Below are positions 34,565 to 46,568 of a stretch of 64,000 nt of DNA, piece after piece; the first letter of the stretch is position 1; each line of letters begins with the position of its first letter. Below the pieces are notes generated by a model that did not search any database, had not been told where the DNA came from, and saw only the letters and a list, made by a program, of their open reading frames with translations. Made by a program: the position numbers and the translations under genes. The DNA lies in contig JARKIP010000005.1 in NCBI GenBank assembly GCA_029990175.1, positions 27,289,501 through 27,353,500 of the forward strand. Reading direction: 5' to 3'. This DNA comes from Petunia secreta (taxonomy: Eukaryota; Streptophyta; Magnoliopsida; Solanales; Solanaceae).

Positions 34565-37500
34565 TCCTCCCCTTCTTGAGAAGATTTCGTCCTCGAAATC
34601 AAGCCCTCCTCGTCCTCCGAAGTTGGACCTACAACACAAGGAACTAAGTCAGCAACATTAAAGGTGTTGGACACGTTATACTCACCAGGGAGGTCGATCA
34701 CATAAGCATTGTTGTTGATCTTGGTCAACACTTGAAATGGACCATCCCCTCGAGGAGCCAACTTTCCTTTCCTTTGGTTCGGGAAGCGTTCCTTTCGGAA
34801 GTGAACCCAAACCCAATCTCCCTTCTTTAGTTCCAACTTTTTACGCCCCTTGTTTTTCTTTAAGGCAACCTTTGCATAGGCCTCCTCGAGGTTCTTCTTC
34901 ACCCTTGCATGTAATTCGATCAAGGCAGCTGCTCGTCGAGTACCTTCAAAATCAAGAACAGAATCTCGAGCCAATGGGATTAAATCAAGTGGAATCAAAG
35001 GATTAAAGCCATACACACATTCAAACGGGGTCATGTTGATCATTCTATGCACCGTTCGATTGTATGCGAACTCCATCATGGGCAAACGATCAGCCCAGTT
35101 TCCAACCTTCCCTTTGGTCATTGCCCGAAGCAACGATCCCAAGGTTCGGTTAACTACCTCGGTCTGTCCATCAGTCTGAGGATGGTGAGACGTCGAGAAT
35201 AGTAGCTTGGTGCCGAGGGCACCCCACAAACATTTCCAAAAATGACTCAAGAACTTCGAGTCTCGATCACTCACAACAGTACGAGGTACACCATGCAATT
35301 TTAACACGTTAGAAACAAACAATGTAGCTACATGCTGTGCATCATCACACTTTTTGCAAGGAATAAAGTGAGCCATTTTTGAAAAACGGTCAACCACAAC
35401 GAAGATGCTATCATGTCCTCCCCCCGATCTCGGTAACCCAAAGACAAAGTCCATGGATATATCAACCCAAGGTCGATCAGGCACAGGCAACGGGGTGTAC
35501 AAACCATGAGGGTTGGACTTCGATTTTGCTTTCTTGCAAACGAGACAAGCGTTGCAAAGCTTTTCCACATCTCGTCACATTTTGGGCCAATGGAACTGCT
35601 CGGTCAAGATACCAAGAGTTTTATCGACACCGAAGTGTCCCATCAGTCCACCTGAGTGAGCTTCTCGAACCAAGAGCTCTCTCCACGATGACACTGGCAC
35701 ACAAACCCTCCCATTTTTGAAGAGGTAGCCATCATGCCACTGATATTTCTCAACCTTTCGGCCACTCAAGATTGCGTCTCGAACATATTTCAGCTTGGGA
35801 TCGTCCTCGTACATCGACTTGATGCTTTCGAATCCCATGAGCCTAGAGGCGAGAGTGGTCGCTAAGGCAAATTTCCTTGATAGCGCATCGGCCACAACAT
35901 TATCTTTTCCCTTTTTGTAATGAATTACATAGGGAAAGCTTTCAATAAATTCAACCCACTTGGCATGTCTTCGATTCAATTTCTCCTGACCTCGGAGATG
36001 TTTCAAAGACTCATGATCACTTTTGATCACAAACTCTCGAGGCCACAAATAATGCTGCCAATGGGCGAGTGCTCGAACGAGGGCATACAATTCCTTGTCG
36101 TACGTAGAGTAGTTCAAGGTTGCACCCTTAAGCTTTTCGCTAAAGTAAGCGATCGGCTTCGAATCTTGCATCAGCACTCCTCCGATCCCAATTCCAGACG
36201 CATCACACTCGACTTCGAATGCTTTGCCGAAGTCAGGGAGTTGCAACAACGGGGCAGAACAAAGCCTCCGTTTCAACTCTTGGAAAGCCCTTTCTTGGGA
36301 CTCTCCCTACATAAATGGATTGTCTTTCTTTACCAGCTCGGTTAAAGGAGCTGCCACGGTGCTAAAGTCACGAACAAACCTTCGGTAAAAGCTAGCTAAG
36401 CCATGGAAGCTACGAACTTGTGATACCGAGGTTGGAGTTGGCCAATCTTTGATGGCTTCGACTTTTGATTCGTCGACTTCGACACCATTAGCACTGACAA
36501 CGAATCCAAGAAAGACTACACGATCGACACCAAAGGCGCATTTCTTGAAGTTGGCATACAACTTCTCTTCTCGAAGCTTTTCAAGTACTTGCCTTAGGTG
36601 GTCGACATGTTCATCCACGGTTCTGCTATAAACAAGTATGTCATCGAAGTAAACGACAACAAACTTATTTATGAACGGTTTGAGCACATAGTTCATCAGT
36701 CGCATGAATGTGCTCGGTGCATTGGATAAGCCAAAAGGCATCACCAACCATTCATAGAGACCGAACTTGGTCTTGAATGCGGTTTTCCACTCGTCTCCGG
36801 GTTTCATTCGGATCTGGTGGTAACCGGACCTGAGGTCTATCTTCGAAAAGCATGAAGAACCACTTAACTCATCTAGCATGTCATCTAATCGAGGGATAGG
36901 ATGACGATACTTTACCGTTATTTTGTTGACTGCTCGACAGTCAACACACATTCGCCATGTTCCATCCTTCTTCGGGACAAGGATAACAGGAACGGCGCAA
37001 GGACTCAAGCTCTCACGAACGAGGCCCTTGTTCAGCAATTCATCAACCTGCCGTTGGAGCTCTTTGGTGTCTTCGGGATTACACCGGTATGCAGGTTTGT
37101 TAGGGATTTGAGACCCTGGCACGAAGTCAATTTGGTGCTCGATTCCTCTCAATGGAGGTAATCCACCTGGCATTTCCTCGGGAAACATGTCCTCGAAGTC
37201 CTGCAAAACTTTACGAACAAACAAAGGCAAAGGGTTATCATTAGAAAAATCATCATTAGAGTTTAGAAAGATACCCTTGTGCACGAGGCAAATCATCATC
37301 TGACCGTGGTCGTTGCCTCGTAAGATCTCACCGGGTTGCATGATTGCACAAATTCCTTTCACTTCGATCGGTGAGTTTGTCTCTTCGGGCCCCAATTTTG
37401 CTCCTATCGGAAGCTTAGCTTTGGCCGCTTCTTTCAATTCTTTCATCCGTTTATAGTCCTCGGTGACTTGTTTTGAAGACAAGGGTTTGAGTATAAAACT

Positions 37501-39396
37501 CTTCCCGTCGAGCTTCACAGTGTAAGGGTTGGATCTGGCATTGTGAACAGCTGTTCGGTCATACTGCCATGGTCGACCCAATAGCAAATGACAAACTTGC
37601 ATCGGAACCACATCGAATATCATTTCATCTTGATACTCTCCGATTTTGAACTTGATCCACACTTGTTTGACAACTCTCAATTCTCCACACTCATTCAGCC
37701 ATTGTAACTTGTAAGGGTGGGGATGCTTCATCGTAGGTAATCCCATTTGTGAAACCAAAGTTTGGCTCACTACATTGGCACAACTACCGGAATCAATGAT
37801 CATCGAACACACCTTTCCCCTCACTCGACATCGGGCATGAAAGAGGTTTTCTCTTTGGTTGTCCTCTTCTTCAAGAGTCATGCAGCTCAAATTCCTTCGA
37901 ACCACAAGAAACATTTCCGGATGATCAGCTTCGGCAGCCTCATGATCATCATCAACTTCAGCTCGATCAGTCTCCTCGATAATTTCCTCCTCGGTGTCAC
38001 TCGCTTGCTCATGGACGGTTCCATCTTCGAGCAGAAGCATAACTTTGCGAGTTGGACACTCTTTTGCCATGTGACCATAACCTTTGCATTTGTGACACTG
38101 AATATTTGAAGCACTAGGAGAGTTGAGTTGAACTTTACCTCCAACTTCTCTCGACTGGTTAACGGTCACACCTCTTTCGAAGGGTCTCTTCGAATCTCGA
38201 ACAGTGTTAGCACTTGCTTGGTTTGGACTCTTCCATTCTTTACTTCGGTTCAAAGGAGTAGAAGTAGTGACTCCTCGATACCGGTTTGCCTTGTCGTCCT
38301 TCACCAATTTTTCAGCTTCGGTGGCAGCTTCGAACAGATCTTCCAACGTGTGATACACGTGGAGTCTCAACTGAGATGACACATCCCTAGCCAAGCCATT
38401 TTTGAATCTGATAATGGCTTGTTCTTCGTCTTCGACCAGATCAAGATTCAATCGAACCTTTTCGAACTCATCGTGATACTCTTGGACAGACTTGGACCCT
38501 TGCTTTAACTCATAGAGCTTTTGCATTTGAGTCTGCCTGTACTTGGCACTCAAATACTTAGCATCCATTGCTCTTTTTAATTGTGGCCAAGTATTGACTT
38601 CGGGATAGTCATTCCTTCGTCTATGCCTCTTGTCAGATTCCCACCATGTTGATGCATAAGCTTCGAACGAAGCAATGGCATGGGCAGCTTTTCTCTCATC
38701 GGTCATCTCATTGGTTTCAAAGATGCGCTCCATTTTAAGCTTCCATTCAAGATACTCATCGGGATCACTAGTTCCTTTAAAGGGTGGAATAGTGATCTTG
38801 ACACTGTTCAAGTTTGAGTCTCGAACACCTCTAGCTTGTTCGGGAAACTCATCATCTCAATCATTAGCCTCACGCTCAATATTTCTTCCAACATTTGCGT
38901 CTCGGCCTCGACCTCGGAAATTTCCACGACCTCGGTGAGCTTGCCTTCGTTGAGCGAATGGCAGCTCACGCTCATATTCGTCCTCGGGAAATTCCTCTTC
39001 ATCCACCTCCTCAGCAACGGCTCCAAGATCTCTTCGGGCCACTGGAGGTGGTATTCCTTCTCCTCGGGGAATGCCCAAGTTTTGATAAGCAGCTTGGGGA
39101 TTGCCCAAGTTTTGGTAAGCAGCTTGGGGATTGCCCAAGTTAAGTTCTCTTCGAATTGCTTCAATTGTCAACTGATGTTGTCGTACAAGCTCAGCATACA
39201 GCTCAGGTTTCATCGGAGTGGTTTGGCTAGTTCCAGCGCCGGACCCATTCATGGCCACGGACGCACTTCCTTGTTCGAGTTGAGTTACTCGAGCACTCAC
39301 TCCTTTCACATCGGCACTGATGCCTTGTATCGCAGCCATGAGATCGGCTAACGACAACTCGGGCTTCTCAATGCTTTTGCCATCGTTTCCAGCCAT
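34342..39396 (-). pseudogene. gag-pol: Element a gag-pol polyprotein (three in-frame stops)
   Basis: ATG at 39394-39396 (MAGNDGKSIEKP), after a TTGTGCAG|GTACC acceptor-like sequence. Approximate residue order: Gag with a 10-residue tandem duplication (NLGNPQAAYQ, ~80-105), an RG-rich box (RGRGNFRGRGRD, ~155-170), retrotrans_gag from ~195, CCHC (CHKCKGYGHMAKEC, ~430-445), an acidic linker, and protease DSGS (~534). RT follows (PKKDGTWRMCVDCR, YFDD at ~917), then RNase H (DASGIGIGGVLMQ), integrase (HFGVDKTLGI, MDFVFGLPRSGGGHD, SDRDSKFLSHFW) and a C-terminal extension with MTRSQAKLL that crosses into the LTR. There is no frameshift. The frame is stopped at 38857-38859, 36307-36309 and 35575-35577. 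All three fit C-to-T changes (CGA to TGA, TGG to TAG, CGA to TGA). Otherwise catalytic residues are kept. Confidence 0.93.
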
Positions 39397-40605
39397 GGTA
39401 CCTGCACAAGTCAAAGATCAAACAAATGTTAGGGTTAGAAATCACCTCACACACTCCCTCACCTTTGATGGGTGGCACTCGGGTCCACTCAATTTATGGG
39501 TTCGGTCTTTTGATCACTCAAGGACTTGTTAACAGTGGCTCGTCTGATTGATCGGTCCTCTAAGATCCTTCAAGTTCGACAATAGTCACTGCCTCTTCGG
39601 GAAGAGTGAAGTGATGTTCGACTCGATGGAACGGACGCTTTTTAACTGAGCTCGGGGAGTCAATAGAATTTCTACGAAAGTTTGGACTTCGGTCACCCCT
39701 TCGCACGAATTCCTATCAGCTTAAAAGAGTTAGTACGACCTCGAGTAGGACAATTACTCAAAAGATCCACCAACTAGAATTTGACACAAAAGAAAAGTGA
39801 AAACCTAGGAGAATCTACCCTTTGATTCCCTTTTGGAATCTTTTTCGATCACACCCACTCCTGTCCGTACAAGAGTGGTCCCTCCTTGGTACGGATAGGG
39901 TTAAACCTTATCCACTTTCCTTTTTCCAGCCGACAATTTTCACCTGGGGTTTTGATGTTAAAATTTTAACCCCTTTCTTCTTCAATGGAACAGTGACCTT
40001 TGCTCCGGCGTACGGACACAACAACTTCGGTTCACTGACCACGAAATTCAACAGATCTGAGTTGCTCTTTCGACTCCGGTTCCAGACAACAATGGAGGAA
40101 ATCAAACAAAGTTCTTCGAACTAAAAATCAGCTCGTTCGTGTCGTACACTGTTACGATTTGTAACAATTTTCCGGCGTACGGACAACGATTCAAACTCAG
40201 AACTTCGATTCTTAAGCAACAAACAAACCCAAATCACTCAAAAACCACCAATCTTCACCGGTTTCTTCCAAACACAGTGGGGTTCGAGTTTTCAGTCACC
40301 ATTAAAGCTCAAAACAGTCCAAAAATTCACCAAGAAACCCTAGTCACGAAATTGGTACGTCGGGTACTTGTTGGATTCGGAACTCGATGGTGAACAAGAA
40401 TCAATGGTTGTTTTCCCAAAATACCAACAATCAAACACAATTTTTGAATTTTTCTTTTAACACTTTTTTTTTTTTTTTGTAAAATAACAACACCAACAGT
40501 AACAAAACCAAATCAAGAACACGAAACGTAAAACAAAGACACAAACGCACGAAAATAAAGATAACGTGAACAGGATTTGGGGTTGTAGAAACAAGCCCAA
40601 ACCGT

Positions 40606-40617
40606 GCTCTGATACCA
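40606..40617 (-). other. Element a primer binding site
   Basis: Minus strand TGGTATCAGAGC, an exact tRNA-iMet complement, three bases from the LTR end. Confidence 0.88.
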
Positions 40618-40620
40618 AGA

Positions 40621-41371
40621 AGGTGCAATGCAAACCCGAAGGGATTGCTAAGCACAAACGCGGAAGAACAAACAAGAAGATAAAAGATAGAAGCAAGACA
40701 AAACTTGCTTCTTTCGAAAGAACAGTGAGGAACCTGTCTCAAAGCTCAATCGAAAGGGTTACAAGGATCACCTATACTATGCAACAATCCTCAAGAGAAC
40801 ATTGCCTCTTGCAAACTGAATGATCAAGAGGAATGTTCAATCGGACTAACCGAAAGCCACAAGTCCTTAAAAGCCCTCACCGGGGTTTTGCTCACGACGG
40901 AGACAAGAAGAAATGTGCTCGGCACTTTCATTCAATTCATCAATATTCAAAAATTAGCTATCTACAATGAAAGGAAACAAGGTTTATATAGAAAATACTA
41001 AGGGTAAACTAGTAAAAGGGTCACAGGCGACCAATAGAAATAAGCCACGCAGGGCTGAATTAAATTGTGTTCGGCAGACTTTGACTTCGGTAAGCCTTGG
41101 CTTCGGTTCTCGATTGTCTGCTCGAACACACTTGTTGCCTTCGGACGCTCAATTGTCTTCGAGCTCATTGTCCTCGGTCACTTTGCCTTCGGGCTCAAAT
41201 CTGAAGATAATGCCTTCGATTCTTGAGCTCGGCCACTCAGCTTCGGAGCAATTGTTTTCCTTCGGCCAGGCTAAGTGAATATGCACATCGTGCAGCAGCT
41301 TGGCTTGGCTTCTTGTCATCGGTCTCCTCGGTGGATCGATCACTTGATCAGCACGTGTTCGGGCTGCATCA
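40621..41371 (-). repeat. Element a right (5') LTR
   Basis: Same 751-bp length as the left LTR. The first base is A instead of T (aggtgcaatgc), so the expected terminal CA on the minus strand is CT here, a post-insertion change. TATA motif at 40983-40990 (minus). Confidence 0.9.
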
Positions 41372-41376
41372 ATTCA

Positions 41377-42764
41377 TTTCTTTTCTCTTTATTTCTTTTT
41401 TTTCCTTCTGGTGTTTTATTTTTAATTCTTTCCAACCCTTGCCAATGCTCCTTCAACTACTTCACAATTTATCAAATATTCCCCTCATTGGTTCCACTCA
41501 AAAACCTCCCAATATTTCAACCACAAACTCCACAATAATATCACATTATCAATTAAAGTGCTTAAGGAGTAAAGATTCAATAGAAAGCAATTTAGAACAA
41601 GTGGGTAGGCTTGCGGTGTGGGTGCCAACAAGAGGTCAAAGAGATCACAACAACCAAGTTCAAGGTATATACAAAATGGTAGGCAAATCAAGAGAAGGCC
41701 TGTATCATTTCCCGACTAGAGCAAACCTAGGATTTCACTTTGCACACACACGGGGCAAGTTCTAGACACCAATATGCTAACATGGAGTAAAATAAGAATA
41801 TGCCTCACAACACACATTGCACACAATCCACACAAACTGGCTCCATCACAACTCTCAATCAAACAAACAGAGTGCAACTTGTGGAAAATTAAGCACTAAT
41901 GCACAAAGGTTCACAACAAAGTCAAGTGAGTAGACTCAAGCATCTCAAGGGGGTCGTTCCATTTTTTCTAGGCATGTATCTCAATTTAAAACCAAAAGAC
42001 ACCACAAATAGTACATGCAACAAGTTCAAGTCCACCGGTATAAAACAAGCCAAAGTCACCTAACATTCCACCTAGTCCTTTCATCTAGGGCCATGACTAA
42101 CTACTCTAATCCTAATAAGAATAAAAAACTACCCGGTTCAAAGGCCTCCCCATGGAAAAGAATGGAGGCCATAAGAAAAATCACGGGGTGGATGACATGT
42201 ACCACTAACAAAGAGTAAAAAGAAAATCTTTTTGCAACTTTTTATTAGTTTTCTAATTTTTTTCATTTTTTCATATATTAAAGCAAGAAACAAATAAAAA
42301 ATAAAGTCAAGTGACAAAAGGAAAATCCTAACGATACATGCATAAAGAAAGAAACAAATAAAAAATAAAGTCAAGTGACAAAGGAAAAATCCTAACGGTA
42401 CATGCATCGCTAACCTCAAAACTAAAGGAGAGTTCCCCACCCCACACTTAAAACTAAGCAAGGTCCTCAGTGCGACAAAAAATAAAGTACAAGGGGTAAA
42501 AGAACTTCCCTGAAGGCTCTAGTCCTTGGTGCTAGCATCCTCAAAGCTTCCGTATAGTATGAGGTACTCAGACTTCCCTCATCAGGTCAACAATATTAGG
42601 CAGGGGTGAGGACACCCCACACTTAAACTCGACATTACATGAACCTGCAATCCAAGGAAAAACAAAAACTACGTGACACTATAAATAAAATAATACAAGT
42701 ACAAACTCGAGTTACCTCCCGAGAAGCGCCTTAGTTAACGTCGTGGCACGACGACACTTTTAGC
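41377..42764 (-). other. Athila 3' non-coding interior, second part
   Basis: Downstream (on the minus strand) of the protease stop. No RT, RNase H or integrase motif is visible. It contains a 2-copy ~63-bp tandem duplication (42285-42406) and two extra polypurine-like tracts (42438-42450 and 42610-42623). Confidence 0.6.
42285..42406. repeat. Two-copy ~63-bp tandem duplication
   Basis: Each unit contains caaataaaaaataaagtcaa, gtgacaaa, tcctaacg and tacatgcat. The copies differ by a few bases. Confidence 0.8.
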
Positions 42765-44663
42765 TCACTTCCAGCATTTATGTCTTCTCTTCTTACGACG
42801 AACCTTTGCTTTCTTCCTTTCTTTGAGAGAACTCATCTTCAACTTCACATGTGATGTGCCATTGCTATCTTGTTCCACATTCTGCTCACATACGTCATTT
42901 GGTTTACTTCCATGTTCTTGTTTGACACATTCGATCATAGAGCACTCTTCAATCTTAGTTATGTGCTCCTTCTCATTATAAACCTTAAAAGTAACCTTTT
43001 CTCCATGCGCTCTCACAGTCATCTCTCCCAGCTCCATGTCAATAATTGCCTTCGAGGTGACTAAGAATGGTCTCCGCAAAATGATTGGAGCTTCTCGGTC
43101 CTCTTCATAATCTAGGACTACAAAATCAGCAGAGAATGTAAACTTACCAACTTTAAGCAACACATCCTCTAACTTACCATCAGGGTGAGTCAGTGATCCA
43201 TCCGCCATCTTTAGAGTAACTGAACAGGGCTTGATTGCTCCTAGCCCTAATTTTTTGCAAATAGATAGAGGCATGAGATTTATGCTCGCACCCAGATCAC
43301 ACAATGCACCAGTGATATTGTGCCCTCCAATGGTACAAGGAATAGTAAACCTCCCAGGATCTTGAAGTTTTGGAGGTAGCTTGCTCAAGATTGTGCTACA
43401 CTCCTCGACTAACTCCACTGTATCTATCTCTTGAGGCTTTTTCTTCTTGACTAAAATCTCTTTTGAGAACTTCACAAAGGATGGCATCAATTCAAACACA
43501 TCAGTCAAAGGAATGTTAACTTGAAGCTCTTTCAACATACTCACAAATTTTTTATACTGGGCCAAATCCTTCGATGGTATAAGTCTCTGTGGGAATGGTG
43601 GAGGCGGCAGAGGTGCCTCTTTTCTCTCTTCTTTCTTCCTAACCTTCTCCACTTTTTCAACTTTTTCTATTTCAGCTCTCTACTCAGACTTGGCCATTAG
43701 CTCTCCACCTTCAATTAAAGTCACTGCAAGACATTGCTCAGGCCCTTTTTTAACAGTACTTATTTCTCCCACCAACTGCCACAACTGGTGCTCCAGGTTC
43801 TTTTGAGCATTGGAAAGATCTTGTATGGCCTGTGCATGGGCTGCAGTGTTAGCTATCATTCTTTGCTGGCCTTCCATTATCTGCTTTAGCATATCTTCAA
43901 CTGAATTGCTAACCTGCTGTGGTGGAGCTGGAAGTGGTTGGTAATTATTTGGGGCTCTCGTATTGCCTTGATAATAAGCATTACCAAACTGATTTTGACC
44001 CTGCAGCCTATTTTGATTACCCACGTAATAAACTGATTCTGGATTAGAGGAGCAAACCTCTGTAGCATGATCTTGACCACAAACCTCACAAAGACTCTGG
44101 AGTTGTTGCACTGGAGCCACTTGTTGTTGAGTCTTTGGCAGATCTAGCTTTCTAATTTGATTGGAAATAGCATCCATCTTCGCCCTCAGCTCTGAAACTG
44201 CATCTAACTGAAGTACCCCAGCAGATTTCTGTGTAGTAGCTCTACCATCTCCCTGCCAGTCAGGATTGCTCTGTGAAAACTTGTCTAGTAACTCATAAAT
44301 TTGGTCAAAGTTTAAGGCCAGCACTTGGCCTCCAGCAACAGCATCTACCACGATCTTAGTATGCGCAGTCAACCCCTCCACAAAAGTATGTGCAAGAACC
44401 TCATTGGATTGGTTGTGGTGTGGACAATCTCTCAATAAAGCTTTAAACCGCTCCCAGGCTGAATACAAAGACTCTCCTTCTATCTGTCTGAAGGACATAA
44501 TTTCACTCCTCACCCGGGCTGTCTTGGCAGATGGATAAAACTTAGCTAAGAACTTCTTAGCCAAATCATCCCAAGTAGTGATAGACCCAGACTTTTCAGC
44601 CTTTAACCACCTCTTTGCTGCCCCAATCAGTGAAAACGGGAACAATGTCAAGCAAACATAATC
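42765..44663 (-). pseudogene. gag-pro: Athila gag (C-terminal part) and protease
   Basis: This continues the Gag frame from 52548-52315 across nested element c; removing c and one target copy restores the frame. The Gag segment shows the retrotrans_gag core (AAKRWLKAEKSGSITTWDDL, FLAKFYPSAKTARVRSEI, SFRQIEGESLYSAWERFKAL, CPHHNQSN) of Athila/Tat elements, then a Gln/Asn-rich region with a possible knuckle (CEVCGQDHATEVC). An in-frame TAG at 43680-43682 separates it from a basic Pro-rich linker and the protease, whose active site lies in GALCDLGASINLMPLSI (D-L-G-A). The frame ends at 42765 in a basic tail (KVRRKKRRHKCWK). Nothing of RT follows. The protein would form particles and cleave Gag. 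Confidence 0.88.
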
Positions 44664-44668
44664 AATAG

Positions 44669-45506
44669 TGATGCGGGGCATACCTCAAGGCCGTTCACTA
44701 GGAGTCAAGCAAGGTTGATTCAAGACACCCATCTTTACTTGATTTGGAGAGACATGGATGAAGGGTCCGAGAGTAGCCGGAAGATCATGCTTTTGAGTGC
44801 CATGGATGGTGGATCACTTAGGCCACTTGAAGAGACATCCGGAGCACGTTTGGAAGCAAATCAAGAAGCTACAGGAACGGGCGGACCGCCTACTCAACTA
44901 GGCGGGCCGCCTACTTTTTGATCACTCTCTGGATCTCAACCAGGCGGACCGCCTCTGTGAAACGGGCGGACCACCTACTCCAAAGAGGCTGGCCGCCCAC
45001 TACAAGTAGGCTGACCGCCTACTCCAAGGGGCTGGGCGCCTACTTGGGCGCCTACTTTGCTGAAGGGTGCGGGAATTCCTAGTTTTATGCTATGCTTTGG
45101 ACAACTATAGCCCTACGAGGCCTTTATTGTTTTAACCCACTTTAGGGGTATTTTTGAGCTTTCATTACATGTAAGTGAAGTCTATAAATACTTCACAAAT
45201 CTCTTCAAACCTTAGCTTACCTTGAATTTTATGAATGATGAAAAGAATCTATCTCTTGTTTGGAGAACCCTTTGTCTTGGTTGCTTGAATTCACTAGTGG
45301 AACCTAGTTGAGTCTTGAACCAAAAACCCGATCATTCTACTTGCGAGTCCCGGGTGCGACTCGAGGGTGGTTGCATAGCGTAGGTCCTTCTTGACACCGA
45401 TACGAGGGTATCTCGGGACAAGTTCCCCGGAGTTACTTCGTAGGGAGTTCGAGTGGTGTCTCGCTCTCTATCTTTACTTTCCGCATTTTAGTTTTAATCC
45501 TTATCA
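44669..45506 (+). repeat. Element c left (5') LTR
   Basis: It runs TGATGCGGGGC...TCCTTATCA. TATA box TATAAATA at 45183-45190. A cluster of short GC palindromes lies upstream at 44878-45052. Confidence 0.92.
44878..45052. repeat. GC-palindrome array in element c left LTR
   Basis: Seven to eight copies of a 13-bp near-palindrome close to AGGCGGNSCGCCT (for example ggcggaccgcct, ggcgggccgcct, ggctgaccgcct, ggctgggcgcct), each followed by about tact/cact and separated by variable spacers. They sit 130-300 bp upstream of the TATA box. The right LTR has the same array at 51686-51860. Confidence 0.85.
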
Positions 45507-45509
45507 TCT

Positions 45510-45521
45510 TGGTATCAGAGC
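45510..45521 (+). other. Element c primer binding site
   Basis: TGGTATCAGAGC three bases after the LTR end, complementary to tRNA-iMet. Confidence 0.9.
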
Positions 45522-46568
45522 AAGGCTCGGGTTTTGTTTCTACAAACCCCCGACCCTTGATTCTTCGTGCCTAGGTTGGTTTCGATATTAGGTTCTTGTT
45601 TGTTATTGAAGAAAAAGAAGAAAACACAAAAAAATATGATCATGGAATCTTGGTTTGATAGACCCATTGTGTGATTGTTATTGGGGTTTGTTCCTTGTTG
45701 GAAACCCGTTCTTTTGGTACCCTAAGCATCCAGTTTGAAGTAGAAACACAAGAATTGAAAATTTGAAACCCCTTGAAAATTTAAAATTTTGAAACCCTAA
45801 GCTTGAAGATGATGAACATGGTGGATTGCTTGTTTTTTATTGGGGTTTGATAAAAGTTGTTGGGGTTGGTTCTTTGTGATTGAAACAACATTGGGGTACC
45901 TTTGAATTGCTAAAACAACGTGTGAATTGATGAATTTTGGGGTGCAAAACCAAGAAAATCGTGTTTGAAACTGTGCTGAAACCTGCAGTAGGCGGGGCGC
46001 CTAGTGAAACGGGCGGACCGCCTGTTTTTGTTGTGCTCTCTGGATTTTATAGAGGCGGGGTGCCTACTAGAGTAGGCTGACCACCTACTCTCCTCTGCAG
46101 AGAACCAGGCAGTCCACCTACTCCAAACAGGTGGGGCGCCTACTTCTGGTGGGACGTGGTTTCGGGTAGTTTTTCGTAGGATTTCTTGTTTCTTTGATCG
46201 CATTACTTCTAGCTAGTACTTCTTTGAGTAATATTACCTACTCGAATTGTACTAGCCCTTCTAAGCTATTAGGAAACTCAAGCCTAGACCAGAGACTAGA
46301 ATTCAAAGAAGACTCGCAGTCTCTTTTGACTCAAGTCCGCACTTAAAGAGCTTATCGTTCCAATAGAGTCATATCAACTCCACTCACCCCGGAGTGCATT
46401 TGGCTTTTGAGTCGAGTGATTAAGTTGAGGTTTTCTATTCAACTTAGTGAAGCTTTGGATTCAAGCAAGAGTGAAATAGCCATCACCACTAAACGAGTGA
46501 TCCGAGTGAAACACTTGTGAGGGAGTGAGTGAGGTTGTTTGCTAACGTTTGTTTCTTGTGTAGGTACA
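45522..46568 (+). promoter_or_regulatory. Element c 5' leader with second palindrome array and possible intron acceptor
   Basis: This ~1.05-kb untranslated leader carries six degenerate copies of the AGGCGGNSCGCCT palindrome at 45990-46142. It ends in a pyrimidine-rich TTTGTTTCTTGTGTAG immediately before GTACAATG, the gag start. That end looks like a 3' splice site and recurs in all four CRM-like elements. No open frame of note. Confidence 0.6.

Larger units (their letters stand above)
33814..41371 (-). mobile_element. CRM-like Ty3/gypsy element a (complete, 7558 bp)
   Basis: LTRs are 33814-34564 and 40621-41371 (751 bp each), with the exact target duplication attca at 33809-33813 and 41372-41376. 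Minus strand; the PBS is at 40606-40617 and the polypurine tract at 34565-34580. By eye the two LTRs differ at only about seven positions, so the insertion is fairly recent. A single gag-pol frame spans 39396-34342 with three stops. It is inserted in the Athila 3' interior. Confidence 0.92.
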
